From a bacterium (lineage in GTDB: Bacteria; Desulfobacterota; DSWW01), in contig JAUWSZ010000156.1 in NCBI GenBank assembly GCA_030609865.1, positions 1 to 6,415 on the forward strand: a stretch of DNA of 6,415 nucleotides, in the 5' to 3' direction. Positions 1 through 5,749 of the stretch are shown here, piece after piece. Every line of letters starts with the position of its first letter. Position 1 is the first letter of the stretch. Both the position numbers and the translations under genes were made by a program. A model generated the notes under the pieces. That model was not told the origin of the DNA and did no database searches. It saw nothing but the letters and a program-made list of their open reading frames with translations.

Positions 1-215
1 AGAAGATCAGGGAGATGGTCCGGGACTGGAATGCGGACGGCATCGTGGGCGAGCGGATCGTCTTCTGCCAGCTCTGGGGCTCGGAAAAGGTGATGACCAA
101 CCTGGAGGCCCAGGAGACCGGAACCCCGACCCTGTGGCTGGAGCGGGAGTATCATATTGGCGGGACCGGGCACACCAAGACCCGTGTGCAGGCCTTCCTG
201 GAAAGCATGGAATAG
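1..215 (+). CDS. BcrC/HgdB-like reductase or dehydratase subunit, 3' end only
   Basis: This is the last 70 codons of a gene whose beginning lies left of the window; the first whole codon is at position 3 and the stop is TAG at 213-215. The tail has the layout of the 2-hydroxyacyl-CoA dehydratase D-component / benzoyl-CoA reductase C-subunit family (PF06050). A cysteine at 66-68 in the context VFCQLWGSEK sits where the family has its third cluster-ligating cysteine. A LEREYHIGG stretch follows, and the protein ends in KTRVQAFLE, matching the usual (K/R)TR(V/I)(Q/E)AFLE ending. Family members hold a [4Fe-4S] cluster and pair with a second homologous subunit in the cytoplasm, which is presumably the next gene 38 bases downstream. 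This C-then-B order is that of bcrC-bcrB and bzdN-bzdO. The family assignment is firm. Whether the enzyme reduces an aromatic ring or dehydrates a 2-hydroxyacyl-CoA cannot be told from this fragment. Confidence 0.85.
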   Translation, partial: KIREMVRDWNADGIVGERIVFCQLWGSEKVMTNLEAQETGTPTLWLEREYHIGGTGHTKTRVQAFLESME

Positions 216-240
216 AACCAGAACCAGAGGATCCCAAAAA

Positions 241-245
241 GGAGG
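241..245 (+). promoter_or_regulatory. Shine-Dalgarno site fixing the start of the BcrB-like gene
   Basis: GGAGG lies 8 bases before the ATG at 254. It is the only good ribosome-binding site near the start of this frame. It argues against the in-frame upstream start at 134, which would overlap the preceding gene and add 40 residues of low-complexity, non-family sequence. Confidence 0.8.
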
Positions 246-253
246 ATTCGGGC

Positions 254-1552
254 ATGGTAGCTCCCATACAGTTCAACAGAGCGAAGTTCAACGAAGTCTT
301 CAACGATCACCTTATCGCGGTCCAGAACATGGCCGAGGCGATGGAGGCGATCGGCGACCCGAGGGATGTCTGTGTCGTCGAGATCATGAAGGCGATAAAG
401 GTCCATCTGCAGGAGCTCTTCGATGCTGTGGAAAGCGGCAAGAAGATGCTTTGGCACGAGTTTCTGTTCTTTCCCGAGATCTTCCGCGGGTTCCCGGATG
501 TGCATCCCTTCTTTGCCGAACTCCTCTGCGGTTTCCTGCCCATGCTGGATCCCGAGGGGCTGAACCCGTACATAGATGCGGCCGAGAACCTGGGTCTTCC
601 CGCGGACATCTGTCCTGCGGACAAAGGTCTCATAGGTGCCGTCCTGCAGGAGGTGCAGCCTCCGGTGGACATGGTCGTCGCCCCCACCTCCCCCTGCGAC
701 TCGGCCATCACCGCATATCAGATCCTGCAACAGCTTATCGAGGCCCCGGTTGTCCAGTGCGACGTGCCCTACTGGCAGAACGAAAGGGGGGTCGACCTGT
801 ACGAGCACCACATCTGGAAGATGATCCGCACCGTTGAGGAAGTATGCAAGACCAAAATGGACTGGGACCGGTGCAAGGAGTCGATGATTCTGGCCAACGA
901 TGCCATCGAATCCTTCATCGCTGAGAACGAGCTGCGGAAGCTCTCCCCCTGCCCACACGCGGGCAAGCTCGGGTTCTACCAGTTCCTGACCCTCTCCGCG
1001 ACTTCCGGGACAGAGCTTGGCAGGGATCTGTGCCGGTTCATCCTCGAGGACGCCAAGCGGTTGGCCGCCGAGAAGAAGGGGGCCGTGGAGGACGAGAAGG
1101 TCCGCCTCTTGATGTACAATCCGGACCCGTTCTACGACCTGGCCGTGCACGACTGGATGGAAGACGAGTTCGGCGCGGTGACGGTGTTGACCTTCTTCGG
1201 CCATGCCACCCAGACGCTGATCGACCCGAGCACGCCGGAGTCGATCGTCCGGGACTACGCCTGGAAGATGATGAATATCTGCATGGCCCGCCAGTACCGG
1301 GGTCCCCACGAGTTCTTCATGGATGATTTCATCACGGCCCTCGAGGGATGGAACGTCGATGCGGTCATCGTCCCGGCCCTGATCCAGTGCAAGCACGGGC
1401 AGGCCACGCACGGATTCGTGCGTGAGGCGTGCAGGGAAAGGGAGAAGCCCCTGCTCCTCGTGGAATTCGATCCCATGGACGCGCGGCCGGTCTCCATTGA
1501 CAAGATCCACAGCACGATCGAGGAGTGGATGGAGACCCAGGTCATCGTGTAG
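254..1552 (+). CDS. BcrB-like subunit of a benzoyl-CoA reductase / 2-hydroxyacyl-CoA dehydratase family enzyme
   Basis: The predicted protein has 432 residues, close to the length of BcrB/BzdO-type subunits (about 430-450). Three cysteines fall in family-like contexts and spacing: Cys120 in LPADICPADKG, Cys148 in PTSPCDS and Cys379 in ALIQCKHG. In characterised dehydratases of this family, three cysteines per subunit hold a [4Fe-4S] cluster and the fourth site is open for substrate or water, so these three are the likely ligands (inferred from position). No signal peptide or membrane segment is visible, so a soluble cytoplasmic protein is expected. The preceding gene encodes the homologous partner, so the two probably form the catalytic heterodimer. 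It would receive electrons from an ATP-dependent activator such as the pair encoded at the right end of the window. The C-terminus (LLLVEFDPMDARP, then a short helix) is family-like. Benzoyl-CoA reduction is possible but not shown; the subfamily could act on another acyl-CoA. Confidence 0.85.
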   Translation: MVAPIQFNRAKFNEVFNDHLIAVQNMAEAMEAIGDPRDVCVVEIMKAIKVHLQELFDAVESGKKMLWHEFLFFPEIFRGFPDVHPFFAELLCGFLPMLDPEGLNPYIDAAENLGLPADICPADKGLIGAVLQEVQPPVDMVVAPTSPCDSAITAYQILQQLIEAPVVQCDVPYWQNERGVDLYEHHIWKMIRTVEEVCKTKMDWDRCKESMILANDAIESFIAENELRKLSPCPHAGKLGFYQFLTLSATSGTELGRDLCRFILEDAKRLAAEKKGAVEDEKVRLLMYNPDPFYDLAVHDWMEDEFGAVTVLTFFGHATQTLIDPSTPESIVRDYAWKMMNICMARQYRGPHEFFMDDFITALEGWNVDAVIVPALIQCKHGQATHGFVREACREREKPLLLVEFDPMDARPVSIDKIHSTIEEWMETQVIV

Positions 1553-1561
1553 ATGCGCAAC

Positions 1562-1566
1562 GGGAG
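1562..1566 (+). promoter_or_regulatory. Ribosome-binding site for a TTG start
   Basis: GGGAG lies five bases before TTG at 1572. The ACS-like reading frame has no ATG between the end of the preceding gene and its conserved region, and the upstream in-frame ATG at 1422 lies deep inside the BcrB-like gene. This site is therefore the main support for a TTG start. Confidence 0.5.
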
Positions 1567-1571
1567 CCCCT

Positions 1572-2363
1572 TTGGCAGAATTCGACGAACAGATCCTGGC
1601 GATCCGAGGATTCACGAGGAAAAGGGAAAAGGAAGGAAAGCCTCTTTCCGAAATACAGTGTGCCGGCTCACCGGATGATCTGGTCGGGGGGTTGCCGGTC
1701 CGTTTCGGACCCGATAACCCACCTTTCGTCATCCTCAAAGAAGACACATTTGCGGAACTGGGCAATCCCGTGCACGGATCCGCCTCGATGGTCCTGTGGA
1801 CGCGGCAGGACGAGCTGATTCGAGATGGCCTGATCACCCGCATCGGTCCCGACATTCCGGAAGCGGAGGGGCAATCCCTCCCCTTCGGCCAGGTCATCCT
1901 GCTGGGTGGAAGCAGGTTGGAAGAAAAGGACCTGGCAAGACTCGAGCGTGCGAGCAACCTGTCCTCTCTCCTCGAAGGCTACATGATCCGCCACGTACCC
2001 CGCAAGCTTTGGAGCCGGGTGAGCCAAGAAGCGGCGGTCAAGGGCTTCTGTTTCGAAACGCTCGGGCGGGCCCTGATGGCACACTACAAGAGGACTTTCC
2101 CCCTTCTTGAAGCTATGGAACTCCTTTTTGTTACCTCCTCGAAGGCGGATGTGGGGGAGCTCGAAGGCATCGGCTTGCAGGCAAAGGGCAAGAGCCTGTC
2201 GATTCGCAAGCTGACACGCACCGAAGAAGGCACCTACGAATGCGACGATCTGACCTGCGACGACTGCCCGGAAAAGCCGATCTGCGACACGATCAGGGAT
2301 GTACTGGTGATCCGAAAGAAGGGCAAGGTCGTAGGTATCGAGGTTGTCCGGGACGGAGGATAG
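1572..2363 (+). CDS. Truncated acetyl-CoA synthase (CODH/ACS) beta-subunit-like protein without the A-cluster domain
   Basis: This frame gives 263 residues from the TTG start. Residues 50-200 resemble the part of the ACS beta subunit (CdhC/AcsB, PF03598) that precedes the A-cluster. Landmarks are FVILKEDTFAELG (52-64), an RIGPDIPEAEG stretch (90-100), SLPFG (102-106), LEGYMIRHVPRKLWSRVS (134-151) and a LGRALMAHYKRTFPLLE helix (164-180). Full-length ACS then has C-x2-C-x8-C and a large C-terminal domain with a Cys-Gly-Cys nickel site. Here there is only a compact C-x4-C-x2-C-x5-C motif (Cys224, 229, 232, 238) and a short basic tail, and no Cys-Gly-Cys. It cannot perform classical acetyl-CoA synthesis. 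A role as an Fe-S electron-transfer, scaffold or docking protein is inferred. It begins 19 bases after the BcrB-like stop and ends 4 bases before the next ATG, so it is probably co-translated with the reductase. Family similarity was judged by eye from remembered conserved blocks. Confidence 0.7.
   Translation: MAEFDEQILAIRGFTRKREKEGKPLSEIQCAGSPDDLVGGLPVRFGPDNPPFVILKEDTFAELGNPVHGSASMVLWTRQDELIRDGLITRIGPDIPEAEGQSLPFGQVILLGGSRLEEKDLARLERASNLSSLLEGYMIRHVPRKLWSRVSQEAAVKGFCFETLGRALMAHYKRTFPLLEAMELLFVTSSKADVGELEGIGLQAKGKSLSIRKLTRTEEGTYECDDLTCDDCPEKPICDTIRDVLVIRKKGKVVGIEVVRDGG
2355..2359 (+). promoter_or_regulatory. Ribosome-binding site deciding the start of the UroD-like gene
   Basis: GGAGG lies 8 bases before the ATG at 2368 and overlaps the last codons of the preceding gene. 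This favours the ATG over the in-frame TTG at 2344, which would add only eight unconserved residues and lie inside the upstream gene. Confidence 0.75.
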
Positions 2364-2367
2364 GAGA

Positions 2368-3423
2368 ATGGAGAAACTGACAGGGAAGATGTACCTGGTG
2401 AGCGCACTGAAGGGACGTCATGCGGATCGGGTACCCGTTACCGTTCTGCCCGGCCCCTTTTGTGCCGGGTTTGCCGGCATCAGCGTGAGGGAGTTCCTGA
2501 CGAACGCGGCGAGCAGCGCAAAGGCTCAGGTGGCCTTCTATGAACGGTTTCAGCCGGACAGCGCGATCGTGGTCAACGATGTCTACCTGGAGAGCGAGGC
2601 CCTGGGCTGCGAGCTCGACTTCCCGGAAGATGACATCTCCCATATCAAGGCGCCTCTGCTCAAGGACAAAGGAGACCTCGGAAGGCTCAAGGTAGCAGAC
2701 CCGCAGCGGGACGGCCGTCTCCCCTACTATCTCGAGGTCTGCGAGCGGATGTCGGCTGCGCTCCCGGATGCGGCCCTGGGAGGGAGTCAGGCAGGGCCGT
2801 GGAACATCGCCATGAACCTTCGAGGCCACGAGACGCTCATGATGGACACCTATGATGATCCGGGCTTCGTGCACGATCTGATGCGGCTCGCCACCGACAC
2901 GGTCAAGGCCTTCTGTGACGCATCCCTCGGCGCACGGGTCGGACCCGCCGTGCACGAGGCGTCTGCCTCCTGCAGCCTCATCTCCCCGACGATCTACAAG
3001 GAGTTCATCCAGCCCTACCACAGGGAGCTGAGAGACTACTTCCGGGCCAAGAAGGTCCACGTGAGCCTCCACATCTGCGGCTTCATCGATCCGATGGTGG
3101 AGGACGTGATCGACGTGGGCTTGAGTCCCCTGAGCATCGACAACCCCACTTCCCTGGAAAAGGTCATGGGCCTGGCCAAGGAGAAGAAGATCACCGTCAT
3201 GGGGAACGTGGAGACGATCTTGTTTCACAGAGGGACAAGGGAGGCCATGGAAGAAGATGTCCGGAGGTGTATCGATACGGCCGCCCCTCACAGCCACTTT
3301 ATCCTGGCCTCGGGATGTGAGATCCCGAGAAACTCGACGGTCGACCGAATCGACCACTACTTCACATACGCAAGAGCCTATGGCCGGGAGTTTATGGAGA
3401 AGCTTCAAGGGGGAGGAAAATGA
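2368..3423 (+). CDS. UroD-superfamily corrinoid-type methyltransferase (MtaA/MtbA/CmuA-like)
   Basis: The 351-residue protein belongs to the uroporphyrinogen decarboxylase superfamily (PF01208), but to its methyltransferase branch. It lacks the MRQAGR-type N-terminal motif of true haem-pathway UroD. It has the H-x-C ... C zinc signature of MtaA/MtbA/CmuA-like enzymes: His235 and Cys237 in LHICGF, and Cys317 in ASGCEIP. Other superfamily marks are SPLSIDN (253-259), MGNVETILFHRGT (278-290) and VYLESEALGCELDFPEDD (72-89). Characterised relatives are cytoplasmic TIM-barrel proteins in which zinc activates a thiol that accepts a methyl group from a methyl-corrinoid protein. Here the acceptor and the corrinoid partner are unknown, and no corrinoid protein is in the window. 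Placement four bases after the ACS-like gene and overlapping the next gene at its stop suggests a shared pathway. UroD-like genes without a known role are common in anaerobic aromatic- and acyl-CoA clusters, so a methyltransferase activity remains an inference. Confidence 0.85.
   Translation: MEKLTGKMYLVSALKGRHADRVPVTVLPGPFCAGFAGISVREFLTNAASSAKAQVAFYERFQPDSAIVVNDVYLESEALGCELDFPEDDISHIKAPLLKDKGDLGRLKVADPQRDGRLPYYLEVCERMSAALPDAALGGSQAGPWNIAMNLRGHETLMMDTYDDPGFVHDLMRLATDTVKAFCDASLGARVGPAVHEASASCSLISPTIYKEFIQPYHRELRDYFRAKKVHVSLHICGFIDPMVEDVIDVGLSPLSIDNPTSLEKVMGLAKEKKITVMGNVETILFHRGTREAMEEDVRRCIDTAAPHSHFILASGCEIPRNSTVDRIDHYFTYARAYGREFMEKLQGGGK
3412..3416 (+). promoter_or_regulatory. Ribosome-binding site for the small ATC-hydrolase-like gene
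   Basis: GGAGG lies at the very end of the UroD-like gene. It is 9 bases from ATG 3426 but only 3 bases from ATG 3420, so 3426 is the better start by spacing. Either start leaves the ribosome-binding site inside the upstream gene and implies translational coupling. Confidence 0.65.
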
Positions 3424-3425
3424 CA

Positions 3426-3935
3426 ATGGACAAACACCCTGTGCTGCCTGAGGACAAATGGCCGGAGATCCGGAAGGTCAAGGCCTCGAACAAGACGGGA
3501 TGGAGCTACTTCGAGAACCTGGTCAAGACCCTCCATCAAGAACTTGGGGAGGAGAAGACCGCAGAGTTGCTGGAAGTGTTCATGAGGGAAAATGCGAAAA
3601 GATTTGTTGTGCCCGCCATGAAGTCCTTCGGGCTCGAAGGGAACGACGCGTGGTCCCTTGCAAGCTACTTCAAGCTGGCCACCGGGGACATCATCGGCTA
3701 CAAGACGGAACTCTCGAGGCCCGAGCCGAACGTGGTCAGCTACCGCCTTTACCCCCCCTGCCTCTGGTTCCCGAATCTCGACATCCCGCCGAGTTTCTGC
3801 GAGGCCCTGGGCTGTTTCGAGAAGGAAGCGGCCAAGATCGTCAACCCGAACATCGAAATCAAGCATACCAAGCTCATGACCGCCGGGGACGACTACTGCG
3901 AGATCCTCTTCATCGAGAAGGACCCCTCCTCCTAG
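3426..3935 (+). CDS. L-2-amino-thiazoline-4-carboxylate hydrolase-like family protein
   Basis: The protein has 169 residues from ATG 3426; ATG 3420, which overlaps the previous stop as ATGA, would give 171. The second half has the layout of the ATC-hydrolase-like family (PF14196): PPCLWFPN (110-117), a cysteine pair in SFCEALGCFEKE (123-134), NPNIEIKHTKLMTAGDDYC (140-158) and a closing hydrophobic strand. The conserved cysteines are Cys112, 125, 130 and 158. The named member opens the thiazoline ring on the way to cysteine, but most relatives next to anaerobic enzymes have no known substrate, so that reaction should not be assumed. No signal peptide or membrane segment is visible. Tight coupling to the UroD-like gene suggests the two act on the same substrate or form a complex. 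The several cysteines could bind a metal or take part in catalysis. Confidence 0.65.
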   Translation: MDKHPVLPEDKWPEIRKVKASNKTGWSYFENLVKTLHQELGEEKTAELLEVFMRENAKRFVVPAMKSFGLEGNDAWSLASYFKLATGDIIGYKTELSRPEPNVVSYRLYPPCLWFPNLDIPPSFCEALGCFEKEAAKIVNPNIEIKHTKLMTAGDDYCEILFIEKDPSS

Positions 3936-3973
3936 CAGGCAAGTGTCGCTGTATTGCCCGCGAAGCGCGACTC

Positions 3974-4729
3974 ATGAGAAAAGTGCAGTTGTACTGCCTG
4001 ATCGCTCTGAATATCGTTGCCTTTCATGCCCCCGGCATCTGGCTGTTCTTCTTTCTCCTTTTCCCGGAACAGGGCAGCGGAGGCATCTCGGACGCCCTTT
4101 TCAATGCCCTTCTGGTCGTCTTCTGGGGGGGCACGCACAGTATCGTGGCACGGAAGTTTTTCAGGGATTTCCTGGCCGGGTTGGTGGGCAAAGACTTTGT
4201 CAAACTGGCCTTCACGGTCATTGCCGGCATCACGCAATGTGTAATGCTGTACTACTGGCGGCCCCTCGACGGAGTTGTCTGGCATGCCGAGGGAGTCCTG
4301 TATTGGGTTTCCGCCTGCTTGTTCGTTTGTGCCTTTGGAGCGGTCTTCTACTGTTCGATCCTGCTCGACTACATGGAGGTATTGGGCGTTCGAAAGATCG
4401 TGCGTCATTTCCGTGGGGAGCCGGACCCTGCTCCTGCCCTTTGCCTCAAGGGACCTTACCGGTATTGCCGCCATCCCGTGTACCTCGCAACGGTGGCTTC
4501 CCTCTGGGTGGGGCCTGTGATGACGACCGGCCGTCTCGAGTTCGCGTTCCTCGTCACGATCTACGTCCTGATCGGTACATGGTTCGAGGAAAGGGACACG
4601 AGGAAGGACATGGGCGAGGCCTACGACCTCTACCGTGCCAATGTGCCCATGTGGATTCCGCGGCTGACGCCCTGGGAAGGCGATGGCAAGGGGCAGCGCG
4701 GGCAGGGAAAACGAACCAGTAAAAACTAA
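3974..4729 (+). CDS. Integral-membrane methyltransferase resembling methanethiol S-methyltransferase (MddA/NnrU/ICMT group)
   Basis: The 251-residue protein has about five hydrophobic segments (roughly 7-30, 41-58, 75-95, 107-131 and 169-204). Its C-terminal half has the S-adenosylmethionine-binding pattern of membrane methyltransferases of the isoprenylcysteine-carboxylmethyltransferase/NnrU/PEMT group: GPYRYCRHPVYLA (160-172), VMTTGRLEFA (182-191), EERD (205-208) and AYDLYRANVPMWIPR (216-230). The GTHSIVARKFFRDF block (53-66), the YWRPLDGVVW block (94-103) and the MTTGRLEFA stretch are especially like MddA, which methylates methanethiol to dimethyl sulfide. Thiol methylation is therefore the favoured reaction, but other small-thiol, metalloid or lipid acceptors are possible. 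It starts 38 bases after the previous gene with only a weak purine-rich GAAG before the ATG, so it may be translated less than its neighbours or belong to the operon only loosely. The tail after residue 235 is basic and not conserved. It is the last plus-strand gene before the AT-rich spacer. Confidence 0.75.
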   Translation: MRKVQLYCLIALNIVAFHAPGIWLFFFLLFPEQGSGGISDALFNALLVVFWGGTHSIVARKFFRDFLAGLVGKDFVKLAFTVIAGITQCVMLYYWRPLDGVVWHAEGVLYWVSACLFVCAFGAVFYCSILLDYMEVLGVRKIVRHFRGEPDPAPALCLKGPYRYCRHPVYLATVASLWVGPVMTTGRLEFAFLVTIYVLIGTWFEERDTRKDMGEAYDLYRANVPMWIPRLTPWEGDGKGQRGQGKRTSKN

Positions 4730-4846
4730 TGAAACTAGGTTGTTTCGATTGTTATCTAATCTTCAGTATGAATAAACTCTAAGATTCAACATGAGATATT
4801 CACTATAACGTACTAGACTAAAAGGTAATATATCTAAACGAGTTTG
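4730..4846. other. AT-rich intergenic spacer between convergent gene sets
   Basis: This stretch is roughly one-third GC by eye, in sharp contrast to the GC-rich genes on both sides. No open reading frame of useful length, tRNA or obvious promoter pair is seen. A weak AT-only inverted repeat is present (AATCTT at 4758-4763 and AAGATT at 4781-4786), without a following T run. Both neighbouring gene sets end here, so it probably serves transcription termination. It may alternatively be a relic of an insertion. Confidence 0.6.
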
Positions 4847-4847
4847 C

Positions 4848-4875
4848 GGATGGGGACTTTGGGCTATCCGTCCCC
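4848..4875. terminator. GC-rich inverted repeat with interleaved arms, possible bidirectional terminator
   Basis: GGGGAC at 4852-4857 is perfectly complementary to GTCCCC at 4870-4875 across a 12-base loop. A second pair, GGAT at 4848-4851 and ATCC at 4866-4869, is interleaved with it, so the RNA could form one hairpin or an H-type pseudoknot. It sits between two converging gene sets, where a shared terminator is expected. No clear T run follows on the plus strand. On the minus strand an AT-rich stretch follows, so termination of the minus-strand genes is somewhat more plausible. This is structural inference only. Confidence 0.35.
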
Positions 4876-4884
4876 GGTATTGTT

Positions 4885-4906
4885 CGAGGACGACGACGAG
4901 GACGAG
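4885..4906. repeat. Short GAC/GAG triplet tract
   Basis: A 22-base purine-rich run of GAC and GAG triplets lies between the inverted repeat and the end of the D-like ATPase gene. It looks like a small microsatellite. On the plus strand it would encode an acidic Glu/Asp run inside a 38-codon ATG-started frame (4850-4966), for which there is no good ribosome-binding site. Confidence 0.5.
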
Positions 4907-4942
4907 ATTTGGGCAGGGCGAGTTTGTAGAGGGATAGCACCT

Positions 4943-5749
4943 CTAGGCAGCATTCTCACTGGATAGCAGTATCTTGGCGTAGCGTTCTTTGGCGAACAGG
5001 GCCGCCCCGAGAGCACCGACGATCTGGGGATCGATGCCCAGATCACAGACTTCCCTGCCGATCACCCTTTCCAGGGCCTTTACGACTGCCGTGTTTTTTG
5101 CTACCCCCCCGGTAATGCAAACCTCATCCTCCAGGCCGACCTTTCCGACGAGCCGGTTGACCCGGGTCGCGAGGGTCTCTGCAACCCCTAACGCCACGTC
5201 CTGCATGGTTCGTCCTTCCCCGAGGTGGACCATCACGTCGAACTGGGTGAAAACCGTGCATATGCTGCTGATCAGGACCGGGTCTACCCCCTCGAGGGCC
5301 ATCCGGCCGAGTTCGGAAACATGCACGCCGAAGGTCTTTGCGATGCCCTCCAGGAACCGTCCCGTTCCGGCGGCGCACTTGTCGTTCATCACGAAATCTT
5401 TCAGATCGCCAGCCTCGTCGACCCGGATCGCCTTGCAGTCCTGTCCGCCGACGTCGATGATCGTCCGCACGCCCGGGTTTGCCCAACAGGCGCCTTTCCC
5501 GTGACAGGAAATCTCGGAGATGTTGTGCCGGGCAAAGGGGATTCTTTCCCGCCCGTATCCGGTGCTCACGCAAAAGGCGATGTCCTCCAGCCGAACCTTT
5601 GCCTCCTGTAATACCGTATCCATGACCGTGGTGGCGGAATCCACCGGATTCGGCTTCACGATGATGATAGAGGACGCGATCATCTTGTCGTCATTCAAGA
5701 GGACCGCCTCTGCACTCATCGATCCGACGTCGACACCCGCAAAGATCAT
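4943..5749 (-). CDS. BcrD/HgdC-type ATP-dependent activator subunit (complete)
   Basis: The 268-residue protein has the length and full motif set of the BadF/BadG/BcrA/BcrD ATPase family (PF01869, ASKHA fold): the N-terminal phosphate loop GVDVGSMSAE (5-14), STGYGRERI (62-70), EISCHGKGA (79-87), the second phosphate motif IIDVGGQDCK (97-106), NDKCAAGTGRFLE (122-134), the adenosine motif ITGGVAKN (212-219) and GALGAALFA (245-253). Cys125 and Cys164 match the two cysteines, 39 residues apart, that hold one [4Fe-4S] cluster between two subunits. ATP hydrolysis in such dimers drives low-potential electron transfer to the reductase or dehydratase component. The region after Cys164 reads TVFTQFDVM instead of the usual AVFAESEV, which is a departure from homodimeric activators. 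The gene overlaps the upstream A-like gene by four bases (ATGA), with GGAGG six bases before its ATG. The likely client is the BcrC/BcrB-like pair at the left end of the window. Confidence 0.88.
   Translation of the reverse strand: MIFAGVDVGSMSAEAVLLNDDKMIASSIIIVKPNPVDSATTVMDTVLQEAKVRLEDIAFCVSTGYGRERIPFARHNISEISCHGKGACWANPGVRTIIDVGGQDCKAIRVDEAGDLKDFVMNDKCAAGTGRFLEGIAKTFGVHVSELGRMALEGVDPVLISSICTVFTQFDVMVHLGEGRTMQDVALGVAETLATRVNRLVGKVGLEDEVCITGGVAKNTAVVKALERVIGREVCDLGIDPQIVGALGAALFAKERYAKILLSSENAA

Noticed and set aside
134..253. Upstream extension of the BcrB-like gene to the ATG at 134
   Set aside because: The extra 40 residues overlap the preceding gene's frame and do not resemble the family. 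A strong GGAGG precedes the ATG at 254.
1422..1571. ATG at 1422 as the start of the ACS-like gene
   Set aside because: It lies within the BcrB-like gene, would add about 50 Arg/Ser-rich out-of-frame residues, and has no conserved content.
152..1957. A 601-codon open frame on the minus strand opposite the BcrB-like and ACS-like genes
   Set aside because: Its product shows no recognisable domain and is rich in His, Leu, Val and Arg in the way of GC-rich antisense frames. Both plus-strand genes beneath it have clear family motifs and ribosome-binding sites.
1572..2363. Functional acetyl-CoA synthase catalytic subunit
   Set aside because: The nickel-binding Cys-Gly-Cys and the whole C-terminal domain are missing; the protein ends soon after the four-cysteine motif.
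2368..3423. True haem-pathway uroporphyrinogen decarboxylase (hemE)
   Set aside because: The N-terminal MRQAGR-type substrate motif is absent, and the H-x-C...C zinc motif of the methyltransferase branch is present.
2293..3426. A 377-codon minus-strand frame opposite the UroD-like gene
   Set aside because: It is a mirror frame of a well-supported plus-strand gene. No family motifs are visible and composition is typical of antisense translation.
3959..3969. CGCG-AAG-CGCG mini-hairpin just before the membrane methyltransferase start
   Set aside because: Four base pairs with a three-base loop are expected by chance in GC-rich DNA. No regulatory role can be supported.
3458..3973. Fusion of the membrane methyltransferase to an upstream in-frame stretch
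   Set aside because: The upstream frame overlaps the ATC-hydrolase-like gene and reads as Arg/Gly-rich shadow sequence. The hydrophobic N-terminus starts naturally at ATG 3974.
4864..5046. A 60-codon minus-strand frame with a serine run
   Set aside because: It overlaps the end of the D-like ATPase gene in another frame, and the serine run is simply the antisense of the triplet tract.
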